Shown piece after piece: positions 23,245-35,330 of a stretch of DNA of 64,000 bases (positions are counted from its first letter, which is position 1; each line of letters opens with the position of its first letter). Both the position numbers and the translations under genes were made by a program. The notes under the pieces were generated by a model, which had not been told where the DNA came from, made no database searches, and was given only the letters and a program-made list of their open reading frames with translations. Source of the DNA: Schistosoma mansoni (taxonomy: Eukaryota; Platyhelminthes; Trematoda; Strigeidida; Schistosomatidae); contig NW_017386029.1 in NCBI RefSeq assembly GCF_000237925.1, forward strand, positions 1,178,001 through 1,242,000, in the 5' to 3' direction.

Positions 23245-23455
23245 GCAGATGGCAAAACACTCACATGGAATCCTCAAGGGTAAAGGAAAAGAGGAAGATC
23301 AAAGAAGAAATTACTCTGAGAAATGGAGACAGAAATGAGAAAAAATGAACAAAAATTGGATACAACTAGAAAGATAGACACAGTACAGAATAGATTGGAG
23401 AATTCTGTTCGGCGGCCTATGCTCGATTGGGAGTAACAGGCGTAAGTAAGTAAGT
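23245..23455 (+). mobile_element. RTE LINE 3' fragment
   Basis: Last ~210 bp of the element (ACTCACATGGAATCCTCAAG to GGCGTAAGTAAGTAAGTAG), strongly 5'-truncated. Confidence 0.75.
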
Positions 23456-23457
23456 AG

Positions 23458-23655
23458 TAATTTCTAATAGTTAAATTTATCAGTCAGTCTAAGCTGGATT
23501 ATCATAGAAATTTTGAAAGCATTGGATGGACGTTTCGTTTTAGTATGGGATCCCTCAGCAGTGAGCCGTCCAGTGCTTTCAACTTTTCCATGGTTGTTTA
23601 ACTTTAATCAACTCATAAATTCAACTATTAAAAATTACTACAATCCACGAAAAAC
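23458..23655. mobile_element. Old family C fold-back
   Basis: Inverted then direct tail, decayed (CTAAGCTGGATTATCATAGA ... TCCACGAAAAACAC). Confidence 0.6.
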
Positions 23656-24714
23656 ACAAATCTATTTGGATAATAAATGTTAATTGTAAGATGGAATCTA
23701 TATTAGATTTTATAGATAAATTCTAATAACTTTGGACTTTGCCAGAAGAAAAGTCTCCAATAGTGTGATTTCCCAGATATCAGTGACTAGTCGTTAGTCT
23801 GAACTTCATAATATAGATTCATAAACATTTAAACTGAAATCTTCTACAGATCGTTTGGGATAAATAATTATTCCTTGACGTTTATTTATGAGTTTATTAA
23901 TATGATGGATACAAGTTTGAAATGTATCACTAACCAACTCACCCAAATACGTTTGTGTCTGAGCTTATACACTTCATATAAATATAGAATAATGAAGACA
24001 AACAAATAAAGACAATCATAGACACACATAAATTTACAGAAATGAAAGATTATTGCTGATTGCTTGTGAATACTTGCCATATAATCTATATAACCAACAA
24101 TTACCTATGCGAAAGTTAGATAAGTTCACAAAATGATCTCTATCTACCTATCACATTAATTTATGATACGACTTCAAATTCGACTGAATGTCTATGGTGT
24201 CCCAGGAATATATGGATTCGCTAGAACTCCCAATGCTGAAAGAGCTAATATTCTTTAGTGACTATTTTGTAACTTCATCTATAAAACTCGATCAATAATG
24301 CAAAGTTAACAAACATAACGTCATGTTCTATTCAGTAATCACTCGAGGTAAATAACTTAGTCCTAAATATTCTCAATAATAAATTCCTAGACTGACTCAA
24401 GTTCCTAACTCACCACTGACTACAAGTTTCTTCAAGTTCGCTAAAGAAAATTCTTTATGATAGTTGCCAACTAACTCAAAATCTAGTTCCAAGATTTCCA
24501 CCTAACTACATTCAACTACTAAATGTCAAAACAAATATTCAGAACTAAATAAAACGTATATAGGATAAATGAAATTCTTTAAATGGAATTAATCAACATT
24601 CAACAAACTATGATGTGTATTTCACATGTTTACTTCTCTTCAAATGTAACTGGTAAAACAAATACAAAGTTGACTAAATACAACTTTACTTATATACATA
24701 TATACAAGATAGGT
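23656..24714. other. No feature seen
   Basis: AT-rich; nothing recognised. Confidence 0.5.
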
Positions 24715-25005
24715 GGCCTACTTGAACATCTGGGCCACCTGTTCCTGTCATCTATATATTTCAACAACTTATCTCATTACGTTTGTTTTAACACATCATT
24801 ATGGATATTAATCGCATAACCTATTCAGATTCATTTCTGAAAAGTGTACAACCTTTTGCTGTACAAGTTACAAAAGTCACAATCGAAGATGTCATGGTTG
24901 CTGATGTCGAATGACTGAACTGCTAACTTCCAACTGGCGATCATTCAATATTTGTTGTCAGGAACGATCAAGAAGTAAGAAACGGAAACTTGTTGAAATA
25001 CTTTG
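24715..25005 (+). repeat. Repeat family G
   Basis: Shares order and sequence with 48535-48866: TGGCCTACTTGAACATCTGG at the start, ACTTGTTGAAATACT at the end. No coding capacity; nature unknown. Confidence 0.55.
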
Positions 25006-25380
25006 TACTGAGAATTCCATATTATACCAAAGATATAAGATTGAATAAAGCTAATTATAACAACAACAACAACTATGTAAACTTATCTAATCCACTTGAT
25101 GATATCATTAATTGACTATAATAATAATACTGACCAATTTACAACAGGTGTATCATCATCAAAAAGATTTTACATATTCCATATTATTTTCTATTTAGTC
25201 GGTAAGCGAATAATAATAAATTGTAGTACAGATAATCCCATAGAACTTCTCCCAATTTACTTTCATGAATGTAAAAGTTAGCAATTATTTAATAAATGTA
25301 CCTCTTACTTTCCCCATAAACTTGATTGAAAAAAACACACCAAGTTAGTTTATATTATATTTTTGGCATGGACGATAACA

Positions 25381-26121
25381 GGACAAGACAACAGGAGAAG
25401 ACAAGCAGTGTAGCAGCAGTAGGTCTCAATATAAACAAAGAGAAAAGCAAGACTCTCCGATACAATACAACATGCACCAATCGAATTACACTTGATAGAG
25501 AAGCTTTGGAGGATTTGGAAACCTTTACATATCTGGGCAGCATCATCAATGAACACAGTGGATGTGATGCAGATGTGGGGGCGCGGATCGGCAAAGCAAG
25601 AGCAGCATATTTACAACTGAAGATAATCTGGAACTCAAAACAATTGTCAACCATTACCAAAATCAGAATTTTCAATACAAATGTCAAGACAGTTTTATTG
25701 TATGGGGCGGAGACGTGGAGAACTACGAAAGCCATTATCCAGAAGATGCATGTGTTTATTAACAGTTGTCTACGCAAGATACTTCCGATCCGTTGGACAG
25801 ACACTATCAGCAAGAACCTATTGTGGGAGAGAACAAACCAGATTTCAGAAATCAGAAATAAGTGCTGGAAGTGGATAGGACACACATTGAGGAAATCACC
25901 CAACTGCGTCACAAGACAAGTCCTCACATGGAATCCTGAAGGCCGAAGAAGAATAGGAAGACCAAAGAACACATTACGCTGAGAGATGGAGACCGACATC
26001 ATATGAATGAACCAAAATTGAATAGAAGTATAAAGGAAGGCCCACGACAGTGTGGGCTGGAGAATGCTGGTCGGCGGCCTATTCTCGATTGGTGGTCACA
26101 GGCGTAAGTAAGTAAGTAAGT
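25381..26121 (+). mobile_element. Young 5'-truncated RTE LINE insertion
   Basis: 741 bp bounded by a perfect 13-bp target duplication ATGGACGATAACA (25368-25380 and 26122-26134). It carries the C-terminal third of the polyprotein (218 residues open at 25326-25982, including flank) and the (GTAA)n tail. It is close to the 17862 copy in sequence. Confidence 0.92.
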
Positions 26122-26134
26122 ATGGACGATAACA

Positions 26135-26507
26135 CTAACAATTCAATTTATGATGTTATGTAATTGAAGATCCTTAGTGATAAGCTTTAAAAATTGAATT
26201 TGGTGTTGCTTAATCTTCATCAATAAAGCTTCTTTAAAATCTTCGGGGAACTATTACTATTTATGAAATTTAAATCGATATCAATTAGTTTACATACCCA
26301 AAACATGTTACTGCTGTCCTATTCAACCAACATCTGACCGCCAGTAACGATGAAAACTTGTAACTGAGTAGCTCTTTGATATTAAGAAAATATTATACTG
26401 ATCAAGTATTTAGTTTTGTATTAGTTACATCCTTAATAATCAAGCTGTAATTACTTTTTGATAATAAATGTTAATCGAAGGTCATTAGAACATAATGGAT
26501 CTAAGTT
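26135..26507. other. No feature seen
   Basis: Nothing recognised. Confidence 0.5.
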
Positions 26508-26696
26508 CACTTAGTATTGTTTGTTCGAATCTTCCCATTGATGTTTTAGGACTGCAACTGGTCAGTCTCTCTCTGAGTTCGAGCCCCAGAGTGAACATCA
26601 ACTCTGAGATGCAGGTACATCCAGCTTGTGAGTCCCAAATAGGACGAAACGCGCGTCCTGGATTCCACTGCTAACCACTATCCATCTTTCCTTACC
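26508..26696. mobile_element. Family A repeat, inverted tail joined to direct ribozyme
   Basis: 26508-26570 is the tail on the minus strand and 26571-26696 is the direct tRNA-like end and ribozyme. The catalytic core reads CTTGTGAG, so it is not functional. Confidence 0.75.
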
Positions 26697-27376
26697 ATAA
26701 TGCATCTAAGTTGGAATAACGTGTCTAATTCAATTCATTCATCTTAAGAAAGTAAGCATAATTGTGTTGATAGAAAAAGACAAAATGGAAAAATAGTAGT
26801 TGTCATTAATTGATCATTAATTGACATCAGTTTATTATAAAATTTACATTTTGCGTTGTTTGAAAGTAGTCAGACAATTAGTCAAGTTGTATAGTAGTAA
26901 CTGATGTGACTGTTGAGAAGTTTTAACAAGAATTTTTCAAAGCCTAATGAGGTCAGTCAATTTAAAGAAAAAGGTGTAACTTGTAAGTGTAGATAAGGAT
27001 CAAAGTAAACCATGAATTAATTAAAGTTGGAAATAATGATTAATCTGTTTCGGTTTATTTCCTTAGGTCTTACCATACCGGACAAGCTGATTGGAAAATG
27101 GTAAGATTAACAGCAGCAAATTAAAGTCAGAGGTCAAAGATGTACTGCTGATTGTAGAGGGGTCTTACAGCAGTTACATGTTTTTCACAGACAACCAGCA
27201 TCTGAAGTCATGGCGTCTTCTCATAAAAGAATGAATGGGTTAGAATAGGTCAGCTTGCACCATAAAGGCGACATTCTTTGAAAATAAACTAGTTTGAGTA
27301 TTTTAAAATATAGAGTCTGCTTATTGATTTGTGAAACCTCGTTAAAATTATATGCAGAATGTAAAAAAACTGTATC

Positions 27377-27628
27377 TCAGCTGAATGATTGATGTTTATT
27401 ATGATCACTCCTTATCAGATACTTCCTGGGGGATCTGAAAAAAGCTTGGTAAATATTAGTCTTAATTGCATGGTTGTGTGACTGCAGAGCCTGAGGGACA
27501 GCTGCTTGAAACCGGTCACTCACGGCCCTTTTTAGGAAGACATTCCCCTCAATCACCTTTTTTCGAAGAACATTCCAGAATCTCGACGTGTAGCTTCCCG
27601 ATTGAACAAATGCTAGAGACCACTGCAT
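27377..27628 (-). other. Unassigned open frame, 83 codons
   Basis: Open frame with normal residue composition (SLAFVQSGSYTSRFWNVLRK) ending at 27377. The family 1 LTR at 27643 lies just upstream. It could be a remnant of an unknown element or a host exon; no family is recognised and no clear splice sites were found. Confidence 0.2.
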
Positions 27629-27642
27629 ACAGATTTGGTGAC

Positions 27643-28156
27643 CGTTATATCGATTGCTTGCGTGCCCTGTTAATATATGACGTGATAAGACCGCTTATCA
27701 GAGAGGAGTGAATTATCGATCAGAGCAATGACACACAAAAAACCGTATGAGCAGTCCTAAGTACTTATCAGTCCTGCTTTCTGCCTAGCCAAGCCAGTTG
27801 AGTCCAGAACACCAATAACAGCCTCTGAAATATGAATCATTATATTCCAAACATACTGGGTTTATATAACAAACAGACAGACCACATCGTACCGTAAAAT
27901 AGAAAATAATATTTGTACAAGATTTGGCGAAATGTGGCTGTGAATAGGAGGAATAGTAATTAGCAGACTGGGTATAACTCAGGAATGGTAAATCGCACAT
28001 TAATAGTCTGTGAGTCAAAATAAAGCTAATGATAAGAGGGATGCGAATATAAATAGTTTAGTTACTTAACAATTATACAATAGGAAATATACATGTCACA
28101 TTTGTCCTTAACTAGTTCTCAAATTTACCATTCACAAATCTCCGCGGGATATAACA
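27643..28156 (+). mobile_element. Solo LTR, family 1, with target duplication
   Basis: 514 bp, ending GGGATATAACA, with a perfect 5-bp duplication GTGAC at 27638-27642 and 28157-28161. Confidence 0.85.
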
Positions 28157-28161
28157 GTGAC

Positions 28162-28859
28162 TGTGATGATAATTACGTTTTTATTAAGAACTATAAAAAC
28201 CAAAGTGCTTTGTACCATATTTGACACTGTATGGAATAAGATCCTTTTCACTAGTCTCCTATCTTTTAACTTTTCGACTTGGAGGGTTCTAGAGTCCAAC
28301 TGCTCAAGTTGTACGTAGTATAGCAGGAATCTTAGTTTTAGATTTAACATACAAGGAACAAATAAAATGCTTATTTTCTTATTCTCTGCCTCAACTTAGT
28401 TTTAAAATGTTTGGTTTCTTAAATCCTGTAGCTTCAAATCAAATGTACGTCATTAAACATAAACCATTCTCAGGACACCCTTTATAAATTGTTAAATTAT
28501 TCTTTCACTGAGTGATAGTGAATAATGATATACTGTCTGGCTCATTGTACTGATTTAATCCCAACGATCAGATATAAACAGTTTAACTATGCTAAATGAT
28601 CTAACATTTCAATGCAATTTATTTTATGTAACAAACAATAGTCCATTGATACTAAAGATGTAAGGTTTTTGTTTAATGATAATCGTAAACATAGTGCATC
28701 GACATCCATAACTTCATGTCATTTTCATCTAACCATTGGAACTTAAAGTATCAATTTGTTATGTGATAAGATTGTTTTTACTGATCCCAAGGGAATATCT
28801 GAACTAAGGAGAGAGAACTTTCATTTAATTATATGCACAATTCCTACAAATTTGGTTTT
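28162..28859. other. No gene seen
   Basis: A 72-codon open frame on the minus strand (28132-28350) reaches into the LTR end and is not credible as a gene. Confidence 0.45.
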
Positions 28860-29290
28860 GTCGTTCCTGTTTGCATCTGCCTATTGATATTTTGGACTGC
28901 GACTGATCAATCTCTATTTGATATATGTTCATCCTATGTAGATTGTCTCGAAACTGACCTGAGTCACGAGGATTGTAAGTTGAGGTAGATGGAATTCAAG
29001 ACGCACATCTACTGCTGTTTTGATTAAATGAATTCCCAAACGTCAGTGCAAAGATCCATAAAACAAATAAATAAGGATTAAAATTCATCCCATTGCACAA
29101 TCAAATGCCTTTTTGAACTCATTAACCAAGTGGATAGTGAGATTTCAGTTGAAATGGACAGTATAGGGTTCGAGTTCCGTAGCGGGAATCAACACTCGGA
29201 TGTGAGTAAATCTAACTGGAGAGTTTCAAAATAAGATAAAACAAGTGTCCTAGATTCCATTGATAGCTACCATTCATCTATGTTCGTAAT
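28860..29290. mobile_element. Old family A repeat
   Basis: Degenerate inverted pair: tail 28860-29000, then tRNA-like and ribozyme remnants around 29120-29290 (ATTCCATTGATAGCTACCAT). Confidence 0.5.
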
Positions 29291-29691
29291 AACTAAAACT
29301 GATTCTATAAATTTCAAACTGCTTACTGAAATTTGACTATTGCATTACTTGTACTAGTCTATCAGATCTCTCTTAAAATGAATTAAAACATTCTTCAAAT
29401 TGAAAATGAAGAAAATAATTATGAATATCAATAAATATCTTCTTTTCATTTTATGATCAAGAACACAATGAACACTTCACAAAGTTTCTTTACACAGTTA
29501 CCTATTTTCGTCTGTACGACTTCTAACAGTAAGTGAAACGAGAAAAAAAACCCTTCGTGAAATACATGATAAAGTGTATCAGTGAAGTCATTCGGTAAAC
29601 GACGGGTGTTGATCTATATAGTTCGTCTGAACCTAAAGTTTATATGTAAATGCATGCTACCAACCATTAAATGATTCCAGTCCAAATACGG

Positions 29692-29994
29692 TGGTATACA
29701 AGAACATGACTGAGGACAATCGAATGTGTTTTAACACAACATTACAGAATATCTCATTAAAATATGAGAACCATATAGTGAACAGTTAATTTTCAAAATA
29801 ACAATCAATTGTCTCAATTTTAACTGTTCCTTCTGTAAATATCCGTCCATAGTCTCCGATTATAATTGTTCATGCATTTTCATACCAATTGCGTACCGTT
29901 GTTATTCTCTCCTTATCGATCTTCTACTAAAATACATTCAATGCCTGACCATCACCATATACTACTTATGTGGATATCTGTAAACTACACCACA
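29692..29994 (-). mobile_element. Solo LTR, family 3, inverted
   Basis: About 303 bp; contains the conserved inner block TACTACTTATGTGGATATC near its right end, as do the other family 3 copies. Confidence 0.7.
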
Positions 29995-29999
29995 ATACC

Positions 30000-30566
30000 A
30001 CAACTGCGAACCGTAGATATTTGTATTAAAAAAAGTCATGTTTTTTTTATTGTTGAAATTCAGGACTTCATAGGGTTAGCCTCTATTACCATGTTTACAT
30101 CCTGACTAACCACCTAGTTTAAGAAACAACACTGAGATACAAAGCTATACAATTGTCAAGTTTGGAATCAAACAAAACATGTATTCTAAATCTCATTACT
30201 AATCATAAATAGCTTTAATACAATATTACCATCAGCTGAATTATCTCCATAGAGATCTATTTAACCTGCTCTCCAGATCTATCATATACATATTTAATGA
30301 TTATAACATATAATACTTAAAAAAAATCAATAAATCAATCCTTCCTTTTCAACTATTTTCCAAGGGTAAATCCAAAAAAAAAATGGAAAGAGGAATTATT
30401 TATTACCTCTTAATTTAATCAATATTTAACAACATACTTATTCAAGTGATCATGTAATTAGGTGAATTGAATGATACTTGAAAGCAATAAAAGAAAAGAA
30501 AATACCAAAAAGGTGTGTATCCAATTTGAGAATTATGGTAGAATACAAATAATAATACTTTTCAAG
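30000..30566. other. No feature seen
   Basis: AT-rich; nothing recognised. Confidence 0.5.
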
Positions 30567-30690
30567 GTGGAAAGCATGAGTCAATTGAAGCTAGACCATC
30601 AAGGAAAACCTGGAAGCACTGGACGGCTGTTTCGTCCTATTGTGGGACTCTTCAGCAGATGTGCATCCATGAGGAGGAGTCCCACAATCT
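30567..30690 (-). mobile_element. Family C repeat, partial
   Basis: Inverted tail and ribozyme (core CTGAAGA, GAAA, GTC present; stem I partly unpaired), then a short direct piece GAGGAGTCCCACAAT. Confidence 0.72.
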
Positions 30691-30944
30691 AATCTCATTT
30701 AAAACAAAAATCCTGTGATTAAAACATTTATGAAATAAATAAATAAGTTTAGTAGGAAGAGAAAAGGTATCCTAAAAATATAATTCAGCAAGGATCAATC
30801 AAGACGTTAATCATGGAGAATTTCTGAAGGACATGGGTGTTTCCATGTAATTGTTCAGTATCATTGATAAAATAAGAAGGATTTGATGAATATGTAGAGG
30901 TATGGGTTATCGAAACAAGTTCAACTTTCTTAAAAATGAAGAAT

Positions 30945-31412
30945 ATCTAGGATTCAATAAAAATCTGTCAACCAACATCAAAGTTAGAATGTTCAATAAA
31001 AATTTTAAGGTAATTCTACTGGGGGAAACTGAAATTTGGAGAATGGCCTACGCAAGACGGTCCAGATCCATTAGCCAGACACCATCAGCAACAACTCACT
31101 GTGGCAGGTAACAAATCAGTTTACAGATGAAGAAAAACTTAAGGAAAGACATTGGATATAGATGATAATTACATTGTGGAAATCATCAAACTGCACCACA
31201 GGCTAAACACTAAGTTGAAATCCTGAAGGCAAAGGGAAAAAAAGGAAGATGGAACAACATATCTCATCGGGAACTGGATCAGATATCAAAAGAATGAATA
31301 GTACTTGAAAATAACTTAGAAAGAAAACTCAGAACAGAGTTAGTTGATGAATCCTAGTGGGCAGGCTATCCTCCTCTATGACGAGTAACAGGTGTAAATA
31401 AGTAATCTATCT
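30945..31412 (+). mobile_element. Old RTE LINE 3' fragment
   Basis: Heavily diverged but colinear with the reverse-transcriptase C-terminus and tail. CTGTCAACCAACATCAAAGT is recognisable near its start, and it ends AACAGGTGTAAATAAGTAAT. Confidence 0.6.
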
Positions 31413-31525
31413 GGCTTGCGTTGATTACTGAATTTGAAAGGTATATAACACAAAAGCATAAACACACACTTAATCATGATATTAGAAGTAATAGAAGATA
31501 TATCGACCTAAATAGATATTAAAAC

Positions 31526-31747
31526 ATGAGTCAATTGAAGCTAGACCACCATGGAAAACTTGGAAGCACTGGATGGCCGTTTCGTCCTATTGTGGGACTC
31601 CTCAGCAGTGCGCATCCACGAAGAGGAATCTCACAATAGGATGAAACGGCCATCCAGTGCTTCCAGGTTTTCCATGGTGGTCTAACTTCAATTGACTCAT
31701 GATTTCAACTATATAAAATTATTTAAATCTCCACAAACCCCTTTCGA
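31526..31747. mobile_element. Family C fold-back with 10-bp target duplication
   Basis: 222-bp near-palindrome, each arm carrying tail and ribozyme strand. ATATTAAAAC at 31516-31525 and 31748-31757. Confidence 0.87.
31566..31618 (-). ncRNA. Hammerhead ribozyme, family C, ATC cleavage site
   Basis: Stem I GCACTG/CAGTGC, CTGAGGA, stem II TCCCACAATAGGAC, GAAA all intact. The triplet is ATC, which hammerheads tolerate at lower rate. Confidence 0.72.
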
Positions 31748-32134
31748 ATATTAAAACAGTTGGTCAAAATATTTTGGCAAATGTTAAACATTCATCTTTT
31801 GTTGAATATTTCTATTTAGATAAATTGATGACATAATCACATTTTTGTTCCTTAAATATCACTTCAAATTACCCTTGTATAAATAAATAAACAAGTAAAT
31901 GGAATAGTTAAGTTGTTATTGTTATGATAGAACATAATCTTACTGAATAAACACAGCTGCTTAAAAATTTGCAAACATTTTTCTGTAATAGAATTGTAGA
32001 GTTTTTTTCAAAATTGTAAACATTGATGATAGTTAGATAGATAACTGAATTATTGTTGTACAAATGCTATTAGAAGCATTAAAAAGGATTAAAGTCTAGA
32101 TTTTATAGACTGAATGAATATATACATGGGATAT

Positions 32135-33525
32135 GTAGTACGGAATGCATTAACGAAGAACTTGCGTTGCTCAAGAAAACTTTGAGGAAAAATGGCTATC
32201 CAGACCGGTTCATACATAAATAGGCCTCAACATACACAAAGGAAAAAGCAAGATTCTCAAATACAACACGGAAAACACCAACCCAATCACACTTGATGGA
32301 AAAACTCTGGATGAGGTGGAAACATTCACGTACCTGGGAAGCATCATTGATGAACAAGGAGGATGGTATGCAGATGTAAGGGTGAGGATTGGCAAAGCAA
32401 GGGTAGCATTTCTACAATTGAATAACATACGGAACTCAAAACAACTGTCAACTAATTTCAAAGTGAGAATCTTCAATACGAACGTCAAGACAGTTAGTTC
32501 TACTGTACGGAGCTGAAACGTGGAGAACTACTACATCCATCGTCAAAAAGGTACAAGCATTTATAAATAGTTGTCTTCACAAAATACTCAACATTCACTG
32601 ACCGTATACTATCAGCAACAGCGTTTTATGGGAGAGGACGAACCAGCTTCAAACTGAAGAGGAGATTAGGAAAAGGTGTTGGAAGTGGATCAGACATACA
32701 TTGAGGAAATCACCAATGTGCATCACGACTCAATCCCTAACTTGGAATTGTGAAGAGAAGTGGAAAAGTGGAAGGCCAAAGAACACATCACGTCGGGAAA
32801 TAGAAGTAGATTTGAAAAGGTTGAATGTTAATTGGAAAGTACTAGAAAGGATTGCCTAGGATTGCGTTGGATGGAGAATACTGGTATGCGGTCTATGCTC
32901 CTCGACGAGGGGTGACAGGCGTAAGTAAGTAAGCAAGTAAGTAAGTGAGACCGGTTCATAGGGAAGAATATAAATAGAAGTAGCTTCGACAGGAAACTTA
33001 GTTGTTCTGTCCCAAAGAAAAAACCTTTATATAAGTCTGGAATTTAAAGGTGATTGAACTTCAGACGTAATTAAAAATCGTTTAACAACAACGATTAAAA
33101 GGACATTTAATGCTGCTAAACTGCGAATAACCTTCACTAGTAAGAACTTATTTTCTGTATCCATAAAAGATAAGCTTCCGCGTCTGGTCACCTCTATGTG
33201 CATCTACCAGTTCACCTGCTCTTGTGGAGCAAGGTACATCGGCTGTAGCTAGCGCTCGCTTTCAACTCGGATACGAGAACATATCCCAGTTTGGTTCTAC
33301 AAGGGTGAAAGGAAAGTAGTTAGGGGTTCTATACTTGAACGCCTGATCTACGGATCCACAGTCTGATTTTGAGATTGTTTATATGATTCATTCAAATCTT
33401 CCTAGATTTCTTCGTATCAAACTCCTAAAAAAATAGCCGAAGCTCTTACCATCCATGAGCTCAAACCAGAACTATGCGTACAAAAGAAGTACATCTTATC
33501 ATTATCGTTACCATGGCCTTAATAT
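32135..33525 (+). mobile_element. Penelope-like retroelement fragment with GIY-YIG endonuclease, interrupted
   Basis: After 33100 the sequence encodes a Penelope-type C-terminal region: a Cys-rich stretch (YQFTCSCGARYIGC) with the GIY-YIG signature, then STRIREHIPVWF, and a tail KIAEALTIHELKPELCVQKK. Sequence before 32215 belongs to the same element. The RTE insertion at 32215-32947 splits it. The element is a decayed, 5'-truncated fossil with several breaks. Confidence 0.75.
32215..32947 (+). mobile_element. RTE LINE inserted into a Penelope-like element
   Basis: 733 bp, 5'-truncated, with a (GTAA)-type tail and a perfect 13-bp duplication AGACCGGTTCATA at 32202-32214 and 32948-32960. Its sequence represents a second subfamily ([23 protein letters not shown]). 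The sequence on both sides belongs to the Penelope-like element listed at 32135. Confidence 0.92.
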
Positions 33526-33648
33526 TATTATTATACTATTACTATTATTACTGCATTCCCCTTTACTTATGTCCTATATTCTCATTATTCTATTCATGAA
33601 TACTCATCATATCACTATATTTATTTTTACACCTCTATGACCTTTAAT

Positions 33649-34084
33649 TACTTACTTACGCCTGTTACTCTCGATCGAGCATAGGCCACCCACCAACATT
33701 CTCAAACCCACTCTGTCCTCCACCTTCCCTTCTAGTTCTATCCAACTCTTGTTCATTCTTCTCATGTTTGTCTCCGTTTCTCGGTGAAATGTGTTCTTGG
33801 GTCTTCCTCTTCTCCTTTGACCTTCAGGATTCCATGTGAGTGCTTGCCTTGTGACGCGGTTGGGTGATTTCCTCATTGTGTGTCCAGTTCACTTCCAGCG
33901 CTTCTTCCTAATTTCTTCCTCCACTGGAATCTGGTTTGTTGTCTCAAACAGTGTGTAACAACACACTGATAGTGTCTGGCCAACGGATCCGAAGTATCTT
34001 GCGTAAACAAGTGGTAATAAACACTTGTATCTTCTGGATGATGGTATTCGTAGTTCTCCAAAAAAATTATTCAAACCATTTAAA
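33649..34084 (-). mobile_element. RTE LINE fragment with inverted 5' piece
   Basis: The main part (33649-34059) is the inverted last ~410 bp of the element. The right end (34060-34084) instead matches, in the opposite orientation, the element's 5' UTR (compare 17985-18013). A 16-bp duplication with one mismatch, CTCTATGACCTTTAAT, lies at 33633-33648 and 34085-34100. The layout is that of a twin-primed LINE insertion. Confidence 0.75.
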
Positions 34085-34636
34085 CTCTATGACTTTTAAT
34101 GATCTTTAATTATTGTAACAAAAACATTTTATTCATTTTAATCACCTTATTATATCCACCTAATCTATTGTTATTACTCGTATTACGTGATCTAGTATTA
34201 CAATCTTTCTATTACGTCATCTTGGTCATAAGTGTTCATATATGCTCACGGAATTAGTACTTTAATAAAACATTTTCGTATACATACGATTGTACAGCTT
34301 GATAATAAATTTGTTGAAAAGAGATCCCTTCGCTGAACTTCGTGTTTTTAATTTTAATGTTTAAATGGGAATTATATGCAGATTGTGGATTGCCATTTTC
34401 TCACAAATTTAATAGAATAGATATATTGTAGGTATAAACAAAAATCAGAACTGAGTAAGACTCAGTAGATAGTGTTTAGAGGTTTGGATTAAAGTTCGAG
34501 TTCCACTGTAAACATTGATACTTGGCTGTGGTAACATTGAGCCAGCGAATCTGGAATTGTACTAGACAAGCTTCTTAAACTGTAGTTCATCCACCCCATA
34601 ACAGTCGGTATACTTAATTAAAAGTAATACAAATAT

Positions 34637-34908
34637 TGTGGTGTGGTCTACTTATATCTATATAAGTAGTATATGGTGTTGGTCAGACATAGAATGTATT
34701 TTGCCAGAAGACCGATGTGCAAAGAACTGAAATGAAGCGCAATCGTTTGGAAAATGCATGAGCAATGAAATTAGAGAAGAAACAGAGAAGATTGAAACAA
34801 TTGGTTGTTAATTTGCAAATTGACTGTTCATTGTTTGGTTATCAGAGATAGTCTGTAATTTTTGCTTAAATACATTCGATTGTCCCCAGTCGTGTTCTGT
34901 TCACTACA
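34637..34908 (+). repeat. 5' LTR of the miniature element, family 3
   Basis: 272 bp; same family as solo LTRs at 21344, 21651, 29692, 42955 and 48869. Confidence 0.85.
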
Positions 34909-35330
34909 TTTGGTGTCGCTGCCAACCAGAAGGAGGAAGGGTGCTGTTCTGCGGACGCCGCTGCGGGTCTGGAGTTGAGGTGCTAGTTGGGGCAGTCTGG
35001 TGCGGAGTGGTGGCGTCGAGTGGAGTGTTCTGGCGGGGCGGCGTTGGCTGTAGCGGGTGCTGTCGACGGAGAGGAGCAGTGGGACGTGCGGCTGCTGGGC
35101 GGACATCGGATGTAGATGGCTCAGCAGGCCGGTGGAGTACGGGTGTTGAACGTCCCAGGTGCCGGGTGGATGCGGATGTTGGTGCCCCGGCAGGTCGACG
35201 GAGCTATGGAGGTCAGCGCGCCGCAGACTCGACATTCTGACGGAGAGTTTGGCACAGACTGCAGTGGAAGAAGATTGCGGCTTGGCGAGCAGAACCACCG
35301 CATGGTCGAATGCTTTAAAGGGGGGACGAG

